Assembly: GCF_004366355.1 (NCBI RefSeq)
Contig: NZ_SODV01000001.1
Coordinates: 3,937,323-4,001,322 of the forward strand
Direction of reading: 5' to 3'
DNA length: 64,000 nt
Source: Dinghuibacter silviterrae
GTDB lineage: Bacteria; Bacteroidota; Bacteroidia; Chitinophagales; Chitinophagaceae
The translations under genes were made by a program, and so were the position numbers. Shown here piece by piece: positions 7,969-16,165 of this stretch. The notes below the pieces were generated by a model. That model had not been told where the DNA came from. It ran no database searches and was given only the letters and a program-made list of their open reading frames with translations. Every line of letters begins with the position of its first letter. Position 1 is the stretch's first letter.

Positions 7969-8438
7969 GACTCGTTCTTTTGTTGCTCCTCGCCGCCGGC
8001 CAGGTGTATGGTCAGGACCTGACCATCACCCGCGACAATGCCCCCGCCACGATCCTTCACCACGACGACTGGAACGCCTTCCGGCGGATCGACGTTCAGG
8101 CAAAGGACAAGGACGGGTTAACGCACACCTTTTCGGGGGTCGCCGTGTCGGACCTGTTGCAAAAGGCAGGGGTCGCGATGGGCGCTCAACTGAGGGGGGC
8201 GAATATGGCGCAATACCTTGTCGTAAAAGCAAAGGACAACTACGAGGTCGTTTTTGCGCTTCCCGAACTGGACTCGGTTTTTACAGACCGGACCGTGATG
8301 CTGGCGGACCTTATGGATGGAAAGCCACTGCCGGAAAACAGGGGCCCTTACCGCATCATCGTGCCCGGTGAGAAAAAACCCGCGCGCTGGATCTACGAGG
8401 TCCGGAGCCTGGCGGTACACGTTGCAAAAGACGAATAG
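7965..8438 (+). CDS. Small secreted molybdopterin-binding-domain-like protein
   Basis: 157 residues with a cleavable signal peptide (MRLVLLLLLAAGQVYGQ). The mature part resembles the minimal sulfite-oxidase-fold molybdopterin-binding domain seen in periplasmic proteins: FSGVAVSDLLQKAG, a central YEVVFALPELD, and YRIIVPGEKKPARWIYEV near the C-terminus. No cysteine equivalent to the molybdenum ligand of sulfite oxidase is present, so it may lack the cofactor or be a structural relative. It overlaps the ligD polymerase remnant by 4 bases and is followed 2 bases later by a lipoprotein gene, so the three are probably one transcript. Function not known. Confidence 0.65.
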   Translation: MRLVLLLLLAAGQVYGQDLTITRDNAPATILHHDDWNAFRRIDVQAKDKDGLTHTFSGVAVSDLLQKAGVAMGAQLRGANMAQYLVVKAKDNYEVVFALPELDSVFTDRTVMLADLMDGKPLPENRGPYRIIVPGEKKPARWIYEVRSLAVHVAKDE

Positions 8439-8440
8439 CT

Positions 8441-9604
8441 ATGCGTATCTCCTTATTGCTGTTGCTCATGCTCGAACTATCCTCTTGTCACAACGGCGGT
8501 GCCAGGGAAGAAACCGCTTACCCGAAAGGTACCTTTGGCTATGACGTTGCCTTCCTGAGACGCTACGACAGCGTCGTCCTCCTGGAGAACGGCGAAGCAC
8601 AGGTCGTCGTGTCCCCGAAGTACCAGGCCAAAGTATTTACCTCCACCGCCCTGGGCCCGGACGGCCCCAGCTATGGGTGGATCCATTATCCCGTTTTTGA
8701 CGCGCCGCCCAATACGCACATGAATGCCTACGGTGGGGAAAACCGCCTCTGGCTGGGACCGGAAGGGGGGCCGTATTCCCTTTTCTTTGCGCCGGGGGAC
8801 TCGATGGTCTTTGCGCACTGGAAAACACCGGCGCCTTTTGACAACGAACCCTGGACGGTGATGGGCCAAACCGCCACCACGGTGGATTTGCACAAAACGA
8901 TGCACCTGGTGAACTATCAGGGCAAGTCCCTGTCTTTAAAAGTCGACCGCAACATCCGTCTCCTGAACAGGGGTGGCATAGACAGCCTGCTGGGTATCGA
9001 GCTTGGACCCGGTGTAAAGGCCGTTGGATACGAAACGACCAATACGCTTTTGAACGATTCGGACCAACCCGTTTGTCTCTGGATGCTGGACATGTTCCCC
9101 ACCTCGGAGCACACGGTCATCATTATTCCTTACAAAACCGGACAGGGATCGCCCGCCACGACCAACTATTTCGGGGAGATCCCGGCGGACAGGATCCAAT
9201 ACCTGGACAGCGTCCTGTTGCTCAAGGCCGACGGCCGCAGCAGGGGCAAGCTGGGGATCCATCCCACCCGGGCTTGTAACCGAGCCGGGAGCTATGACCC
9301 GGCACTTCGCCTGTTGACGGTCATTCAATACGACGTTGTACCCGGTGAGCCCTACCTCAACCAGGAGTGGACCACGCAAAAGCCGCCGTTTAGCGGGGAC
9401 GCGGTCAATGCTTATAACGACGGCCCCCTGGCCGACGGCAGCCAGATGGGACCCTTTTATGAGCTGGAAAGCGTATCCCCGGTGGTCAAAGGGCAGGGGA
9501 CACACCGGCACCTCGTCTGTCACTTTACAGGAGACGACGCGGCGCTCGACAGCCTTAGTGTCCACCTCCTGGGGATTTCGTTGAAAAAGGTTCATTTTCC
9601 ATAA
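8441..9604 (+). CDS. Conserved lipoprotein, DUF6786-like
   Basis: 387-residue predicted lipoprotein: hydrophobic start followed by LELSSC, whose Cys is the lipidation site. The mature part is rich in beta structure and aromatic residues (GGENRLWLGPEGGPYSLFFAPG, SDQPVCLWMLDMFP, PYLNQEW), resembling a family of uncharacterised Bacteroidota lipoproteins (DUF6786 by memory) with a galactose-mutarotase-like appearance. No catalytic residues can be assigned. It begins 2 bases after the preceding secreted protein and is separated by 63 bases from the DinB gene downstream. Probably sits in the periplasm or outer membrane. The function is unknown; possible sugar or aldose binding is an inference from general fold impression only. 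Confidence 0.6.
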   Translation: MRISLLLLLMLELSSCHNGGAREETAYPKGTFGYDVAFLRRYDSVVLLENGEAQVVVSPKYQAKVFTSTALGPDGPSYGWIHYPVFDAPPNTHMNAYGGENRLWLGPEGGPYSLFFAPGDSMVFAHWKTPAPFDNEPWTVMGQTATTVDLHKTMHLVNYQGKSLSLKVDRNIRLLNRGGIDSLLGIELGPGVKAVGYETTNTLLNDSDQPVCLWMLDMFPTSEHTVIIIPYKTGQGSPATTNYFGEIPADRIQYLDSVLLLKADGRSRGKLGIHPTRACNRAGSYDPALRLLTVIQYDVVPGEPYLNQEWTTQKPPFSGDAVNAYNDGPLADGSQMGPFYELESVSPVVKGQGTHRHLVCHFTGDDAALDSLSVHLLGISLKKVHFP

Positions 9605-9667
9605 ACGCCCCTATGATTGTCGTTTTCGCACCCCGGTGTTTTGGGCGGTTTGCGCCAACTTTGGGGT

Positions 9668-10183
9668 ATGAACAACCTGATCAACGACATTCGCGACACG
9701 GCGGCGGCGCTACAGGAAGCCCTCTCGGCCTTCGACCCGGAATCTTTTAATGTCGTGCCCTACGCAGGGAGCTGGACCGCGGGTCAGGTCACCGACCACC
9801 TTGTCAAAGCCGGCGGGGTGACCCGGATATTGCACGGCCGCACGGTTCCCACCCAGCGCCGACCGGACGAAAAGGTAGAAATGCTGCGCCATATTTTCCT
9901 CGATTTTAACGCCAAGATGAAGGCGCCGGACTTTATCGTACCGGGGGATGGGCCGTTTGTGTTCAGCGAGCAGATCGCTACGCTGACGGACATCTGGGGC
10001 GGTATAGCGGAATCCTCGCGGACGCTTGATCCCACGCTCACCTGTGCGGACATGGAACTGCCCGTATTCGGGCTCCTGACGCGTCTGGAATGGATCAGCT
10101 TTTACATGGTGCATACGCAGCGGCATATTCACCAGTTGCACCGGATCCAGACGGCATTGCGCCGGCGGGCGGTGCACTCGTAG
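9668..10183 (+). CDS. DinB family protein
   Basis: 171-residue four-helix DinB/YfiT-type protein. Conserved pieces include WTAGQVTDHLVKAGG with the first metal-ligand His, and the C-terminal HTQRHIHQLHRI with the other two. Members are metal-binding and some act as thiol-dependent transferases or hydrolases; no substrate can be assigned. The ATG at 9668 was chosen because it starts directly at the first helix; an upstream TTG at 9617 would add 17 residues with no homology. Cytoplasmic. It precedes paaI by 55 bases. The EgtB N-terminal domain in this window has the same fold, but there is no close sequence similarity. Confidence 0.85.
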   Translation: MNNLINDIRDTAAALQEALSAFDPESFNVVPYAGSWTAGQVTDHLVKAGGVTRILHGRTVPTQRRPDEKVEMLRHIFLDFNAKMKAPDFIVPGDGPFVFSEQIATLTDIWGGIAESSRTLDPTLTCADMELPVFGLLTRLEWISFYMVHTQRHIHQLHRIQTALRRRAVHS

Positions 10184-10238
10184 GGCGCGGGCGCCGTGCG
10201 GCGACGCGGTTTTCCGCGAAAATGCGTAGCTTCCGCCC

Positions 10239-10661
10239 ATGAGCGAACACCTCAAAACCCCCGCCGAGGTCCTGGCGGCGATGCTGGAAAAAGACCGGTT
10301 CACCGAATGGCTGGGTCTGACCATCGAGGCCCACGGAGAAGGGTATTGCCGGCTGAGCTACGTGGTCCGCGAGGACATGCTGAACGGCTTCCGCAACATC
10401 CACGGCGGCATCATTTTCTCTGCCGCCGATTCAGCCTTTGCTTTTGCCTGCAATTCCCACGGACGCGTCACCGTAGCGCTCGATGCGAGCATCACGTTCA
10501 CCCGGCCGGTCAGCTTGGGGGAACGGCTAACCGTCGAGGCAAAAGAAATTCATCTCGGGCATAAGACGGGTCTGTACGATATTCGCACCACCAACGAGGC
10601 CGGGGCACTCGTGGCCCTGTTCAAGGGCACGGCCTACCGGACCTCCAAAATCGTCGAATGA
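10239..10661 (+). CDS. paaI: PaaI-type hotdog-fold thioesterase
   Basis: 140-residue hotdog thioesterase that hydrolyses acyl-CoA, in characterised PaaI proteins aromatic acyl-CoA of the phenylacetate pathway. The nucleophile-helix region shows NIHGGIIFSAADSAFAFA, with His55-Gly-Gly and Asp64 at the usual active-site spacing, followed by ALDASITFTRPVSLGERL. Length is typical (about 140). No other paa genes are nearby, so a general housekeeping thioesterase role is possible. The stop overlaps the start of the HipA-like kinase gene by 4 bases (ATGA), so expression is coupled with that and the following DUF3037 gene. Acts in the cytoplasm, usually as a tetramer. Confidence 0.85.
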   Translation: MSEHLKTPAEVLAAMLEKDRFTEWLGLTIEAHGEGYCRLSYVVREDMLNGFRNIHGGIIFSAADSAFAFACNSHGRVTVALDASITFTRPVSLGERLTVEAKEIHLGHKTGLYDIRTTNEAGALVALFKGTAYRTSKIVE

Positions 10662-11419
10662 TCCGAACTGTCCATGTCACCCGTTACGTGACCCCCTTGC
10701 GCGAAGGAGGCTCGCTTCCGGCCGTCACCGAGGCCGATGACGACTTCCTGTATGTCCTCAAATTCCGGGGCTCCGGCCAGGGGCCCAAGGCCCTTATCGC
10801 CGAACTGCTTGGCGGGGAAATCGCGCGGGCCCTCGGGTTGCGCGTCCCTGAAATTGTTTTTGCCGAACTCGACGCCGCCTACGGACGCACCGAACCCGAC
10901 CAGGAAATCCAGGACCTCCTCAAGGCCAGCGTGGGGCTCAACCTGGCCTTACACTACCTGTCCGGGTCCATCACCTTCGACCCCGCGGCGTTGTCTATCG
11001 ACCCCGTCCTGGCTTCCAGGATCGTTTGGTTGGACTGTCTCATCACCAATGTGGACAGGACGGCGCGGAACACGAATATGCTGTGGTGGAACAAACAGCT
11101 TTGGCTCATCGACCACGGGGCGGCCTTTTATTTTCACCATAACTGGAAGGATTGGGAGAACAGGGCGCAGCAGCCTTTTTCCTTGGTCAAAGACCATGTA
11201 CTCCTCCCTTGGGCGAGCGCATTGAAGGAGGTAGATGCTGAAAACCGCGCCTTGCTCACACCGGAGCGGATCGACGCCATTGTCCGCCTGATCCCCGATG
11301 AATGGCTGGGCGAAGAGCTCGCCTACAAAGAAGCCTACGCCCGGTTCCTCAACGAACGCGTCGCGCATTCGAGTATTTTTGTAAACGGAGCACTCCATGC
11401 AAGACAAGCACTTATTTGA
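10658..11419 (+). CDS. HipA-like kinase family protein
   Basis: 253-residue protein of the HipA-like (phosphatidylinositol 3/4-kinase fold) group that is usually found with DUF3037. Visible: ALIAELLGGEIARALGLRVPE, a central catalytic-like stretch VWLDCLITNVDRTARNTNML with the metal-binding Asn, and LIDHGAAF, the equivalent of the DFG metal motif. It is shorter than toxin HipA (about 440 residues) and lacks the N-terminal subdomain, so it should not be called a HipA toxin. It overlaps paaI by 4 bases and the next gene by 23 bases; the kinase/DUF3037 pairing is recurrent across bacteria. The phosphorylated substrate is unknown. Confidence 0.82.
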   Translation: MIRTVHVTRYVTPLREGGSLPAVTEADDDFLYVLKFRGSGQGPKALIAELLGGEIARALGLRVPEIVFAELDAAYGRTEPDQEIQDLLKASVGLNLALHYLSGSITFDPAALSIDPVLASRIVWLDCLITNVDRTARNTNMLWWNKQLWLIDHGAAFYFHHNWKDWENRAQQPFSLVKDHVLLPWASALKEVDAENRALLTPERIDAIVRLIPDEWLGEELAYKEAYARFLNERVAHSSIFVNGALHARQALI

Positions 11420-11780
11420 ATACGCCGTCCTCCGGGTGGTCCCGAAGGTGGAACGCGAGGAATTCCTCAACGTGGGGGTGATCTTGTATTGCAAGGGTCT
11501 GAAGTACCTGGGGGTGTGCTATCACCTCGATATAAACCGGCTATGCGCGTTTAGCGGAGCGCTCGACATCACCGAGATCGGTGAGTTCCTCCGGGCCTTC
11601 GAAGTCATCTGCAGGGGAGGGGAGGAGGGTGGCCCCATCGCACGGCTACCCCTCGCCGAACGCTTCCGCTGGCTAACGGCAACGCGTAGTACCATCGTAC
11701 AAACATCCAGGGTCCATTCCGGTTTTTGTATCGACCCCGCGGAGACCCTGGAACACCTGGAACGGCAACTGGTGCTTTAA
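11397..11780 (+). CDS. DUF3037 family protein
   Basis: 127-residue cytoplasmic protein with the DUF3037 signature: FEYAVLRVVPKVEREEFLNV, GVILYCKGLKYLGV, and an HSGFCIDPAETLEHLERQLV tail. It starts 23 bases inside the HipA-like kinase gene, so the two are translationally coupled, as in many genomes. No enzymatic motif can be seen. The functional link to the kinase (partner, substrate or regulator) is an inference from conserved adjacency. Its stop codon shares 4 bases (TTAA) with the stop of the convergent SDR gene. Confidence 0.85.
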   Translation: MQDKHLFEYAVLRVVPKVEREEFLNVGVILYCKGLKYLGVCYHLDINRLCAFSGALDITEIGEFLRAFEVICRGGEEGGPIARLPLAERFRWLTATRSTIVQTSRVHSGFCIDPAETLEHLERQLVL

Positions 11781-12478
11781 ACAAGCACGGTGCCTCCGTC
11801 GATGGTCAGGACCTGTCCCGTTGTAAACGGCTGTTGCATCAGGAACATGAATCCGGCCGCCACGTCTTCCGCTTCACCCACGCGCCCCACCGGCAAACGG
11901 GCCGCGGTTTCCGTAAAAAACGAATCCGGTGTCCCCGACCAAAGCGGCGTGCGGATCACGCCCGGGGCCACCAGGTTCACCCGGACCGGTGCCAGCTCTA
12001 CGGCCAGGGCCCGTGTCAACCCTTCCATGGCACCGCATACCGCAGCCGCCATAGCCCATCCTTTACCAGGGCGTGCACTGGCAATCCCACCCATGAGCCC
12101 GATAGACCCACCGGGGTGTATAGACGCGTATTTCACTGCCGTGAGCGCGCCCCAAAAACGGAGCGTCAGGAAGTCCCGGGATGCCTGAAGGTCGGTGTTG
12201 GCCAGCACGTCGAGTTTCAGGCTGTCCGCGGCGGTATACACCAGGTGATCAAACGTGCCCGCTGTGCGGAAGAATTCCGCGATATTGCTTTCCCGGCTGA
12301 GGTCGAGGGCAAATCCTTCGCTGCCGGCAGGGAGTTTTTGCAACGCATTTGCTACTTTGTCCGCCTTGCTGGAAACGACGGTGACATGGGCGCCGCCGGC
12401 CGCGGCTTCTACAGCGGTGGCCAAACCGATTCCCGAGGTGCCGCCCAATACGATGATTCTTTTTCCTTGTAATGACAT
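11777..12478 (-). CDS. SDR family oxidoreductase lacking the Tyr-Lys pair
   Basis: 233-residue Rossmann-fold protein. The NAD(P)-binding GGTSGIG motif follows the start and an ELAPVRVNLVAPGVIRTPLW segment and a FTTGQVLTIDGG end are typical of classical short-chain dehydrogenases. However, the catalytic Tyr-x-x-x-Lys is not present: the aligned stretch reads GWAMAAAVCGAMEGL, with Ala and Cys where Tyr and Lys are expected. A subgroup of bacterial SDRs with RPGKGW in front of this helix shows the same loss, so it may be a genuine variant rather than a damaged gene. The ATG at 12478 (MSLQGKRIIV) fits the fold better than the upstream codon at 12499. Substrate unknown. Confidence 0.88.
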   Translation of the reverse strand: MSLQGKRIIVLGGTSGIGLATAVEAAAGGAHVTVVSSKADKVANALQKLPAGSEGFALDLSRESNIAEFFRTAGTFDHLVYTAADSLKLDVLANTDLQASRDFLTLRFWGALTAVKYASIHPGGSIGLMGGIASARPGKGWAMAAAVCGAMEGLTRALAVELAPVRVNLVAPGVIRTPLWSGTPDSFFTETAARLPVGRVGEAEDVAAGFMFLMQQPFTTGQVLTIDGGTVLV

Positions 12479-12497
12479 AATCGCTTTTTTATAACGC

Positions 12498-12528
12498 AAA
12501 GATCCCCCGGGGTATCCGGGGGATCTTT
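12498..12528 (-). terminator. Hairpin terminator downstream of the M1 peptidase gene
   Basis: Perfect 13-bp inverted repeat: AAAGATCCCCCGG (12498-12510), a 5-base loop, then its complement (12516-12528). It lies 18 bases beyond the end of the M1 peptidase reading frame and before the SDR start, both on the minus strand, so it most likely ends the peptidase transcript. The T-run after the stem is short (TTT), so efficiency is uncertain. Confidence 0.7.
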
Positions 12529-12546
12529 ACCTTATGGTAAAAAGCG

Positions 12547-14499
12547 TTATTGCGCCTTCCACACGTTGTTCTGGCGGTTGGCATCCGGGAGTATATGATC
12601 CGGATCCAGCTCGACCGAAGTGATGGCACCGGTGGACGGATACTTAAATGTCCAGGTGCCGCCCCTTTGCCAGATGTCGACGGGCAGCTTGATGATGCGC
12701 GGATCCTGACCGGCCTCCGTCACCTTGAGGATCACCGGGAGGGCCATTCCACCCAGGTTATCGAGGGTGATGAGGGCGCCCTTGGTGGAATCACCCGATA
12801 CATATTTCACGGAAGTGACCGCCTGGTCCAGCTTGTCGTTGGTAAAGAACCATTCCTTCCAGAACCAGTTCAGGTTTTCGCCCGTGGCGCTGTTCATCGT
12901 ACGGAAAAAGTCATCCGGTTGCGGGTGTTTGAACGCCCAGCGCTTGACGTACAGGTTGAAGGCATAATCGAAACGGTTCGTGTCCAGCACGTAGCTGCGC
13001 AGGATATTCAGCCCCGCCGCGGTTTTGAAGTAATAGGCGCCGTACCCGTTCAGGCTCATGCCTTCCGGAGCGGTCATCAGCGGGTCTTTGTCCCGGATAA
13101 ACATCCGGTAGAACATTTCCGGCTTCCGCTGCGGGTTTTCGTATTCGCCGTGGTTAAACTCGTGGGTGGAATATTCGTTGATAAACGTATTAAAGCCCTC
13201 GTCCATCCACATAAAGCGGCGTTCGTTGGAGCCGACGATCATGGGGAACCAGTTGTGCCCGATCTCGTGGGTAACGTCCCCCCAAAGATCCCCGTTCGTC
13301 AGATTCGACTGGCAGAAAATGATCCCGGGGTATTCCATCCCGAGCGCCACCCCGGCCACGCTGACCGCGGAGTTCCAGGGGTACTCGAAGTATTTGGCGG
13401 AATAGAGTTCGATGCTCCGTTTCAGGTATTCGGTGGAACGTCCATAGCGGTCTTTACCCGCGGCCTCGACAGGGTAGGCCGACATGGCGATCGTGGGACG
13501 GCCGGAAGGCAGGTTTACTTTCGCCGCGTCCCAGATAAAGGCGCGCGACGCCGCCCAGGAAACGTCCCGGGTATTGTCCATCTTGAAGTGCCAGGTTTTT
13601 TTGGCGGTCGATTGGCCCGACGGCTGCCCTACTTCATCAGGGGTGACGATCATCACGGTGGCGTCACTGCGGCGTGCTTCCGCCAGACGGCTGATTTCTT
13701 TTGGCGTCAATACCTCCGCCGGGTTCTGCAGGTCACCGGAAGCAACGACCGTCATGCCCGCCGGCGCGGTCAGGTAATAGTCGAAGTTCCCGTATTCACA
13801 GTAGAACTCGCCCAGACCCATATAGGGAAGCGTGTTCCAGGATTCGATGTCGTCATAGACACACATCCGCGGGTACCACTGCGCCAGTTCATATACGATC
13901 CCGTTCTTGGTATCCAGGCGGCCCATACGATCCGCCCCGTACACGGGAATCGCAAAACTATATTTGACCCGGACGGTGATCTTGTCCCCATCCGCCTTGA
14001 CCGGTGTCTGCAAACGGACCTGCATCCGCGCGTCCGTGATAACCGGATCGACATGGTAGGTCTTCCCCTCATAAGTGACCTCCACGGACTCGATATGGTA
14101 CCCCCCCTTTGCAAAACCCTTTACGTCGAAACGGTCGCCCGACACCGGTGTCGTGGCCGCGCCCCGGCTGTCCGGGCGGAAAAGGTTCTGGTCCAGTTGC
14201 ATCCAGAGAAAATCCAGCTTGTCGGGGCTGTTGTTGGTATAAAAGACGCTCACTTCCCCGCTCACCGTGGTGTCCTGCTCATTCAGCGTGGCCCGGATCA
14301 GGTAGTCGGCCCGGTTTTGCCAATACTTTGGCCCGGGGGCGCCGCTGGCGCTCCGGTATTCGTTGCCGTTGGTCTGAAAAAAATAAGGGGAGAAGACCTG
14401 GTGCTGGTCATACCCCGAAGTCGTTTGGGCCCAGGAAGCCGAACCCGGGACAGCCGCAAGCAACAGCCCTCCCATGACAAAGCGTTGTAATTTCTTCAT
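12547..14499 (-). CDS. Secreted M1 family zinc aminopeptidase
   Basis: 650 residues with a signal peptide ending near SASWAQ. A gluzincin active site is complete: HEIGHNW with His411, Glu412 and His415, and Glu434 in WMDEGFNTF after the usual 18-residue spacing. The substrate-side motif ahead of it reads GVALGMEYPGIIF, in place of the GAMEN of classical aminopeptidases. M1 peptidases release N-terminal residues from peptides; this is the exported Bacteroidota type that feeds on external protein. The start at 14499 (MKKLQRFVMGG) was chosen for the signal peptide; a longer upstream frame to 14850 overlaps the divergent gene and has no homology. A TATCTTAG box sits 4 bases before the start codon, and a hairpin follows the stop. 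Confidence 0.92.
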   Translation of the reverse strand: MKKLQRFVMGGLLLAAVPGSASWAQTTSGYDQHQVFSPYFFQTNGNEYRSASGAPGPKYWQNRADYLIRATLNEQDTTVSGEVSVFYTNNSPDKLDFLWMQLDQNLFRPDSRGAATTPVSGDRFDVKGFAKGGYHIESVEVTYEGKTYHVDPVITDARMQVRLQTPVKADGDKITVRVKYSFAIPVYGADRMGRLDTKNGIVYELAQWYPRMCVYDDIESWNTLPYMGLGEFYCEYGNFDYYLTAPAGMTVVASGDLQNPAEVLTPKEISRLAEARRSDATVMIVTPDEVGQPSGQSTAKKTWHFKMDNTRDVSWAASRAFIWDAAKVNLPSGRPTIAMSAYPVEAAGKDRYGRSTEYLKRSIELYSAKYFEYPWNSAVSVAGVALGMEYPGIIFCQSNLTNGDLWGDVTHEIGHNWFPMIVGSNERRFMWMDEGFNTFINEYSTHEFNHGEYENPQRKPEMFYRMFIRDKDPLMTAPEGMSLNGYGAYYFKTAAGLNILRSYVLDTNRFDYAFNLYVKRWAFKHPQPDDFFRTMNSATGENLNWFWKEWFFTNDKLDQAVTSVKYVSGDSTKGALITLDNLGGMALPVILKVTEAGQDPRIIKLPVDIWQRGGTWTFKYPSTGAITSVELDPDHILPDANRQNNVWKAQ

Positions 14500-14503
14500 C
14501 CCG

Positions 14504-14511
14504 CTAAGATA
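14504..14511 (-). promoter_or_regulatory. Possible -7 box (TATCTTAG) of the M1 peptidase gene
   Basis: On the minus strand TATCTTAG matches the Bacteroidota -7 consensus TAnnTTTG at 7 of 8 positions and ends 4 bases before the ATG at 14499. If used, the transcript would be leaderless or nearly so. No clear TTG -33 element is seen at the right distance, so this is tentative. Confidence 0.35.
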
Positions 14512-14557
14512 GGCGTTTGAAAAATATCGTACTTTCCGCTTGTCAAACACAATCCCT

Positions 14558-15178
14558 ATGCGCATCCTTTTATTGGTCCTTCTTTCCGTAGCCACCCTGT
14601 CCGTCACCGCCCAGGCCATCCAGGATTTTCCCGATTTCCGGTCCAAACGGGACAACCTTTCCCGTTGCCCCGACCCGGTCATCAAACACGATCTTATCTT
14701 CTTTACCCTCGCCGGTCTCGACCAGCGGGTCGGGCAACCCCAGGCCACCAGCCTTCCCGTCACGGCCTCCGGGTCCGACTTCATCCAGTTCAGCGGGAGC
14801 GACGTACAGGTCGTCATCCGGGGCGCCGAATTCGAACAAGGCAAGCGCAAGCTCGGCTATATCGACAAACACCTCGTCCGTATCGACAATAAACCCTACT
14901 TCGGCAACTATGGCGTGCTGCCGACCGAGGCTATTCAATCCGTTACGATGATCACCGGCCGAGACACCGTCCACGTGCCCGCCGCCGCCTTTGCAGACCT
15001 CTACCAGCCGCTGTTTATGGGGGAGAGTAACACGACGCATGACGGCGTGTACCTGTCCCCCGATAAACATACGGTCTACATCTATATGCTGAACAAGGAA
15101 GTCAACGGGTACTATGAAGTGACATGGGTGATCCGGGATAAACAATTCATCCGGAGGATCGTGGACACGGACATTTGA
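14558..15178 (+). CDS. Secreted protein of unknown function
   Basis: 206 residues with a signal peptide (MRILLLVLLSVATLSVTAQA). I do not recognise the family. The mature part is mixed beta, with FQLA-like repeats absent and no cysteine pairs beyond Cys of NLSRCPDPVIKHD; later parts include YFGNYGVLPTEAIQSVTM, TTHDGVYLSPDKHTVYIYML and a C-terminal VTWVIRDKQFIRRIVDTD. The ATG at 14558 is preferred over a TTG at 14540, which would add six residues. It is divergent from the M1 peptidase gene with 58 bases between starts, and convergent with the HdeD gene, whose stop directly abuts its own. Likely periplasmic. No function is proposed. Confidence 0.7.
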   Translation: MRILLLVLLSVATLSVTAQAIQDFPDFRSKRDNLSRCPDPVIKHDLIFFTLAGLDQRVGQPQATSLPVTASGSDFIQFSGSDVQVVIRGAEFEQGKRKLGYIDKHLVRIDNKPYFGNYGVLPTEAIQSVTMITGRDTVHVPAAAFADLYQPLFMGESNTTHDGVYLSPDKHTVYIYMLNKEVNGYYEVTWVIRDKQFIRRIVDTDI

Positions 15179-15733
15179 TCACTTCTTTAAAGCCTTCAGC
15201 CGGAAGGCAAGAAAAATGTTCAGAAAACCCCCGATCAAGAAGGCCACCCCGGAGCTAACGATGATGCTCACGGCGCCGGCCGCTGGGTAATAAAGGACGA
15301 AAAAAGAGGCGGCCAGCAGGACGATCCCGCCGAAGAGTAGCCAACCCCACTGCGCTACCCCCAGGGCTTTTAGTTCATACGCCGACCCCATCAGGTAAAA
15401 GGACCGAAGGATCAGCCAGAACCCCAGGATAAAGGGCAGGGTGGCCATCGTGATCAGGGGGAACGCATACAGGTAGATCCCGATGATCACGTCCAGCACA
15501 CCGGAGACCAGGGTCCAGCCCCAGCCTTTGTTGTGTTTTGTGTTGGCCGTTGCAAAAAAGATCTGCGAAAAACCGGATACCAGGATAACCACACTAAACA
15601 TAATACTCAACCCGATATAACCTTCCAGAGGGCGGGAAAAGATAAAGATACCGGCTGCCAGGAGCGCAAGGCCCTTGATGATGAACAGCCACCAGTTCTT
15701 AATGCTTGTTTGGAGTGTGTCGGTGAGGGTCAT
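15179..15733 (-). CDS. HdeD family (DUF308) membrane protein
   Basis: 184-residue integral membrane protein with six predicted helices arranged as three pairs, including ALLAAGIFIFSRPLEGYIGL, DVIIGIYLYAFPLITMATLP and a GVAFLIGGFLNIFLAFRL end. This is the HdeD/DUF308 pattern, where E. coli HdeD is connected with acid resistance at high cell density. The helices here carry the repeated GL(x)nP pattern of the family. The start codon at 15733 lies 45 bases from the divergent TfoX-like gene. The function in this organism is unknown; an acid-stress role is only a family-level possibility. Confidence 0.85.
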   Translation of the reverse strand: MTLTDTLQTSIKNWWLFIIKGLALLAAGIFIFSRPLEGYIGLSIMFSVVILVSGFSQIFFATANTKHNKGWGWTLVSGVLDVIIGIYLYAFPLITMATLPFILGFWLILRSFYLMGSAYELKALGVAQWGWLLFGGIVLLAASFFVLYYPAAGAVSIIVSSGVAFLIGGFLNIFLAFRLKALKK

Positions 15734-15778
15734 AAAATTGTTTTGCTCCTAAACTATAAATTTTTGTACTTTAATGCA

Positions 15779-16165
15779 ATGGCCTATGATCCACTTCTTG
15801 CCGATCGCATCCGCGAACTGATTGTCCTACGCGCCAGTGACGTCGTAGAAAAAACCATGTTTGGTGGTCTCTCTTTTATGGTCAACGATAAGATGTGCGT
15901 TTCCACAAAGAACGACCGCATCATGCTCCGGCTGTCGCCGGAGACCTACGAGATCGAGCTTCAGGGGGATGGGGTCTCGCCGATGATCCATAGCGGACGC
16001 GAAATGAAGGGGTTTCTTTTCGTCACGGGGCCGACTATTCAGACGAAGGCCGGGTTAAGCCGTTGGGTCAACCTCGCCCTGGACTACAATGAGGTCGCCC
16101 TCCCGTCTCCCGGCAAAAGGACGACCAGCTCGCCAAAGCCGCCTACCGGCAAAAAGAAGAAATAG
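15779..16165 (+). CDS. TfoX N-terminal domain protein
   Basis: 128-residue cytoplasmic protein matching the TfoX N-terminal domain (Pfam TfoX_N): EKTMFGGLSFMVNDKMCVST near the middle-N-terminus, then DRIMLRLSP and PMIHSGREMKGFLFV. The last 20 residues are a Lys/Ser/Pro-rich tail (GKRTTSSPKPPTGKKKK). In gammaproteobacteria TfoX regulates competence, but it has an extra C-terminal domain that is missing here; N-only proteins are common in Bacteroidota and have no assigned role. The ATG at 15779 is chosen because homology begins at once; an upstream open frame to 15533 overlaps the divergent gene. Its stop abuts that of the SemiSWEET gene with no base between. Confidence 0.85.
   Translation: MAYDPLLADRIRELIVLRASDVVEKTMFGGLSFMVNDKMCVSTKNDRIMLRLSPETYEIELQGDGVSPMIHSGREMKGFLFVTGPTIQTKAGLSRWVNLALDYNEVALPSPGKRTTSSPKPPTGKKKK

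Noticed and set aside
10658..11780. HipA toxin-antitoxin module
   Set aside because: The kinase is short, lacks the HipA N-terminal subdomain, and the partner is DUF3037, not HipB.
12550..14490. 646-residue open frame on the plus strand
   Set aside because: Opposite-strand shadow of the M1 peptidase gene; no motif, and low-complexity Arg/Pro/Gly composition.
15738..15764. Promoter TTG / TAAATTTT before the TfoX-like gene
   Set aside because: Spacing of 16 bases is short and the -7 box lacks the final G; too weak to list.
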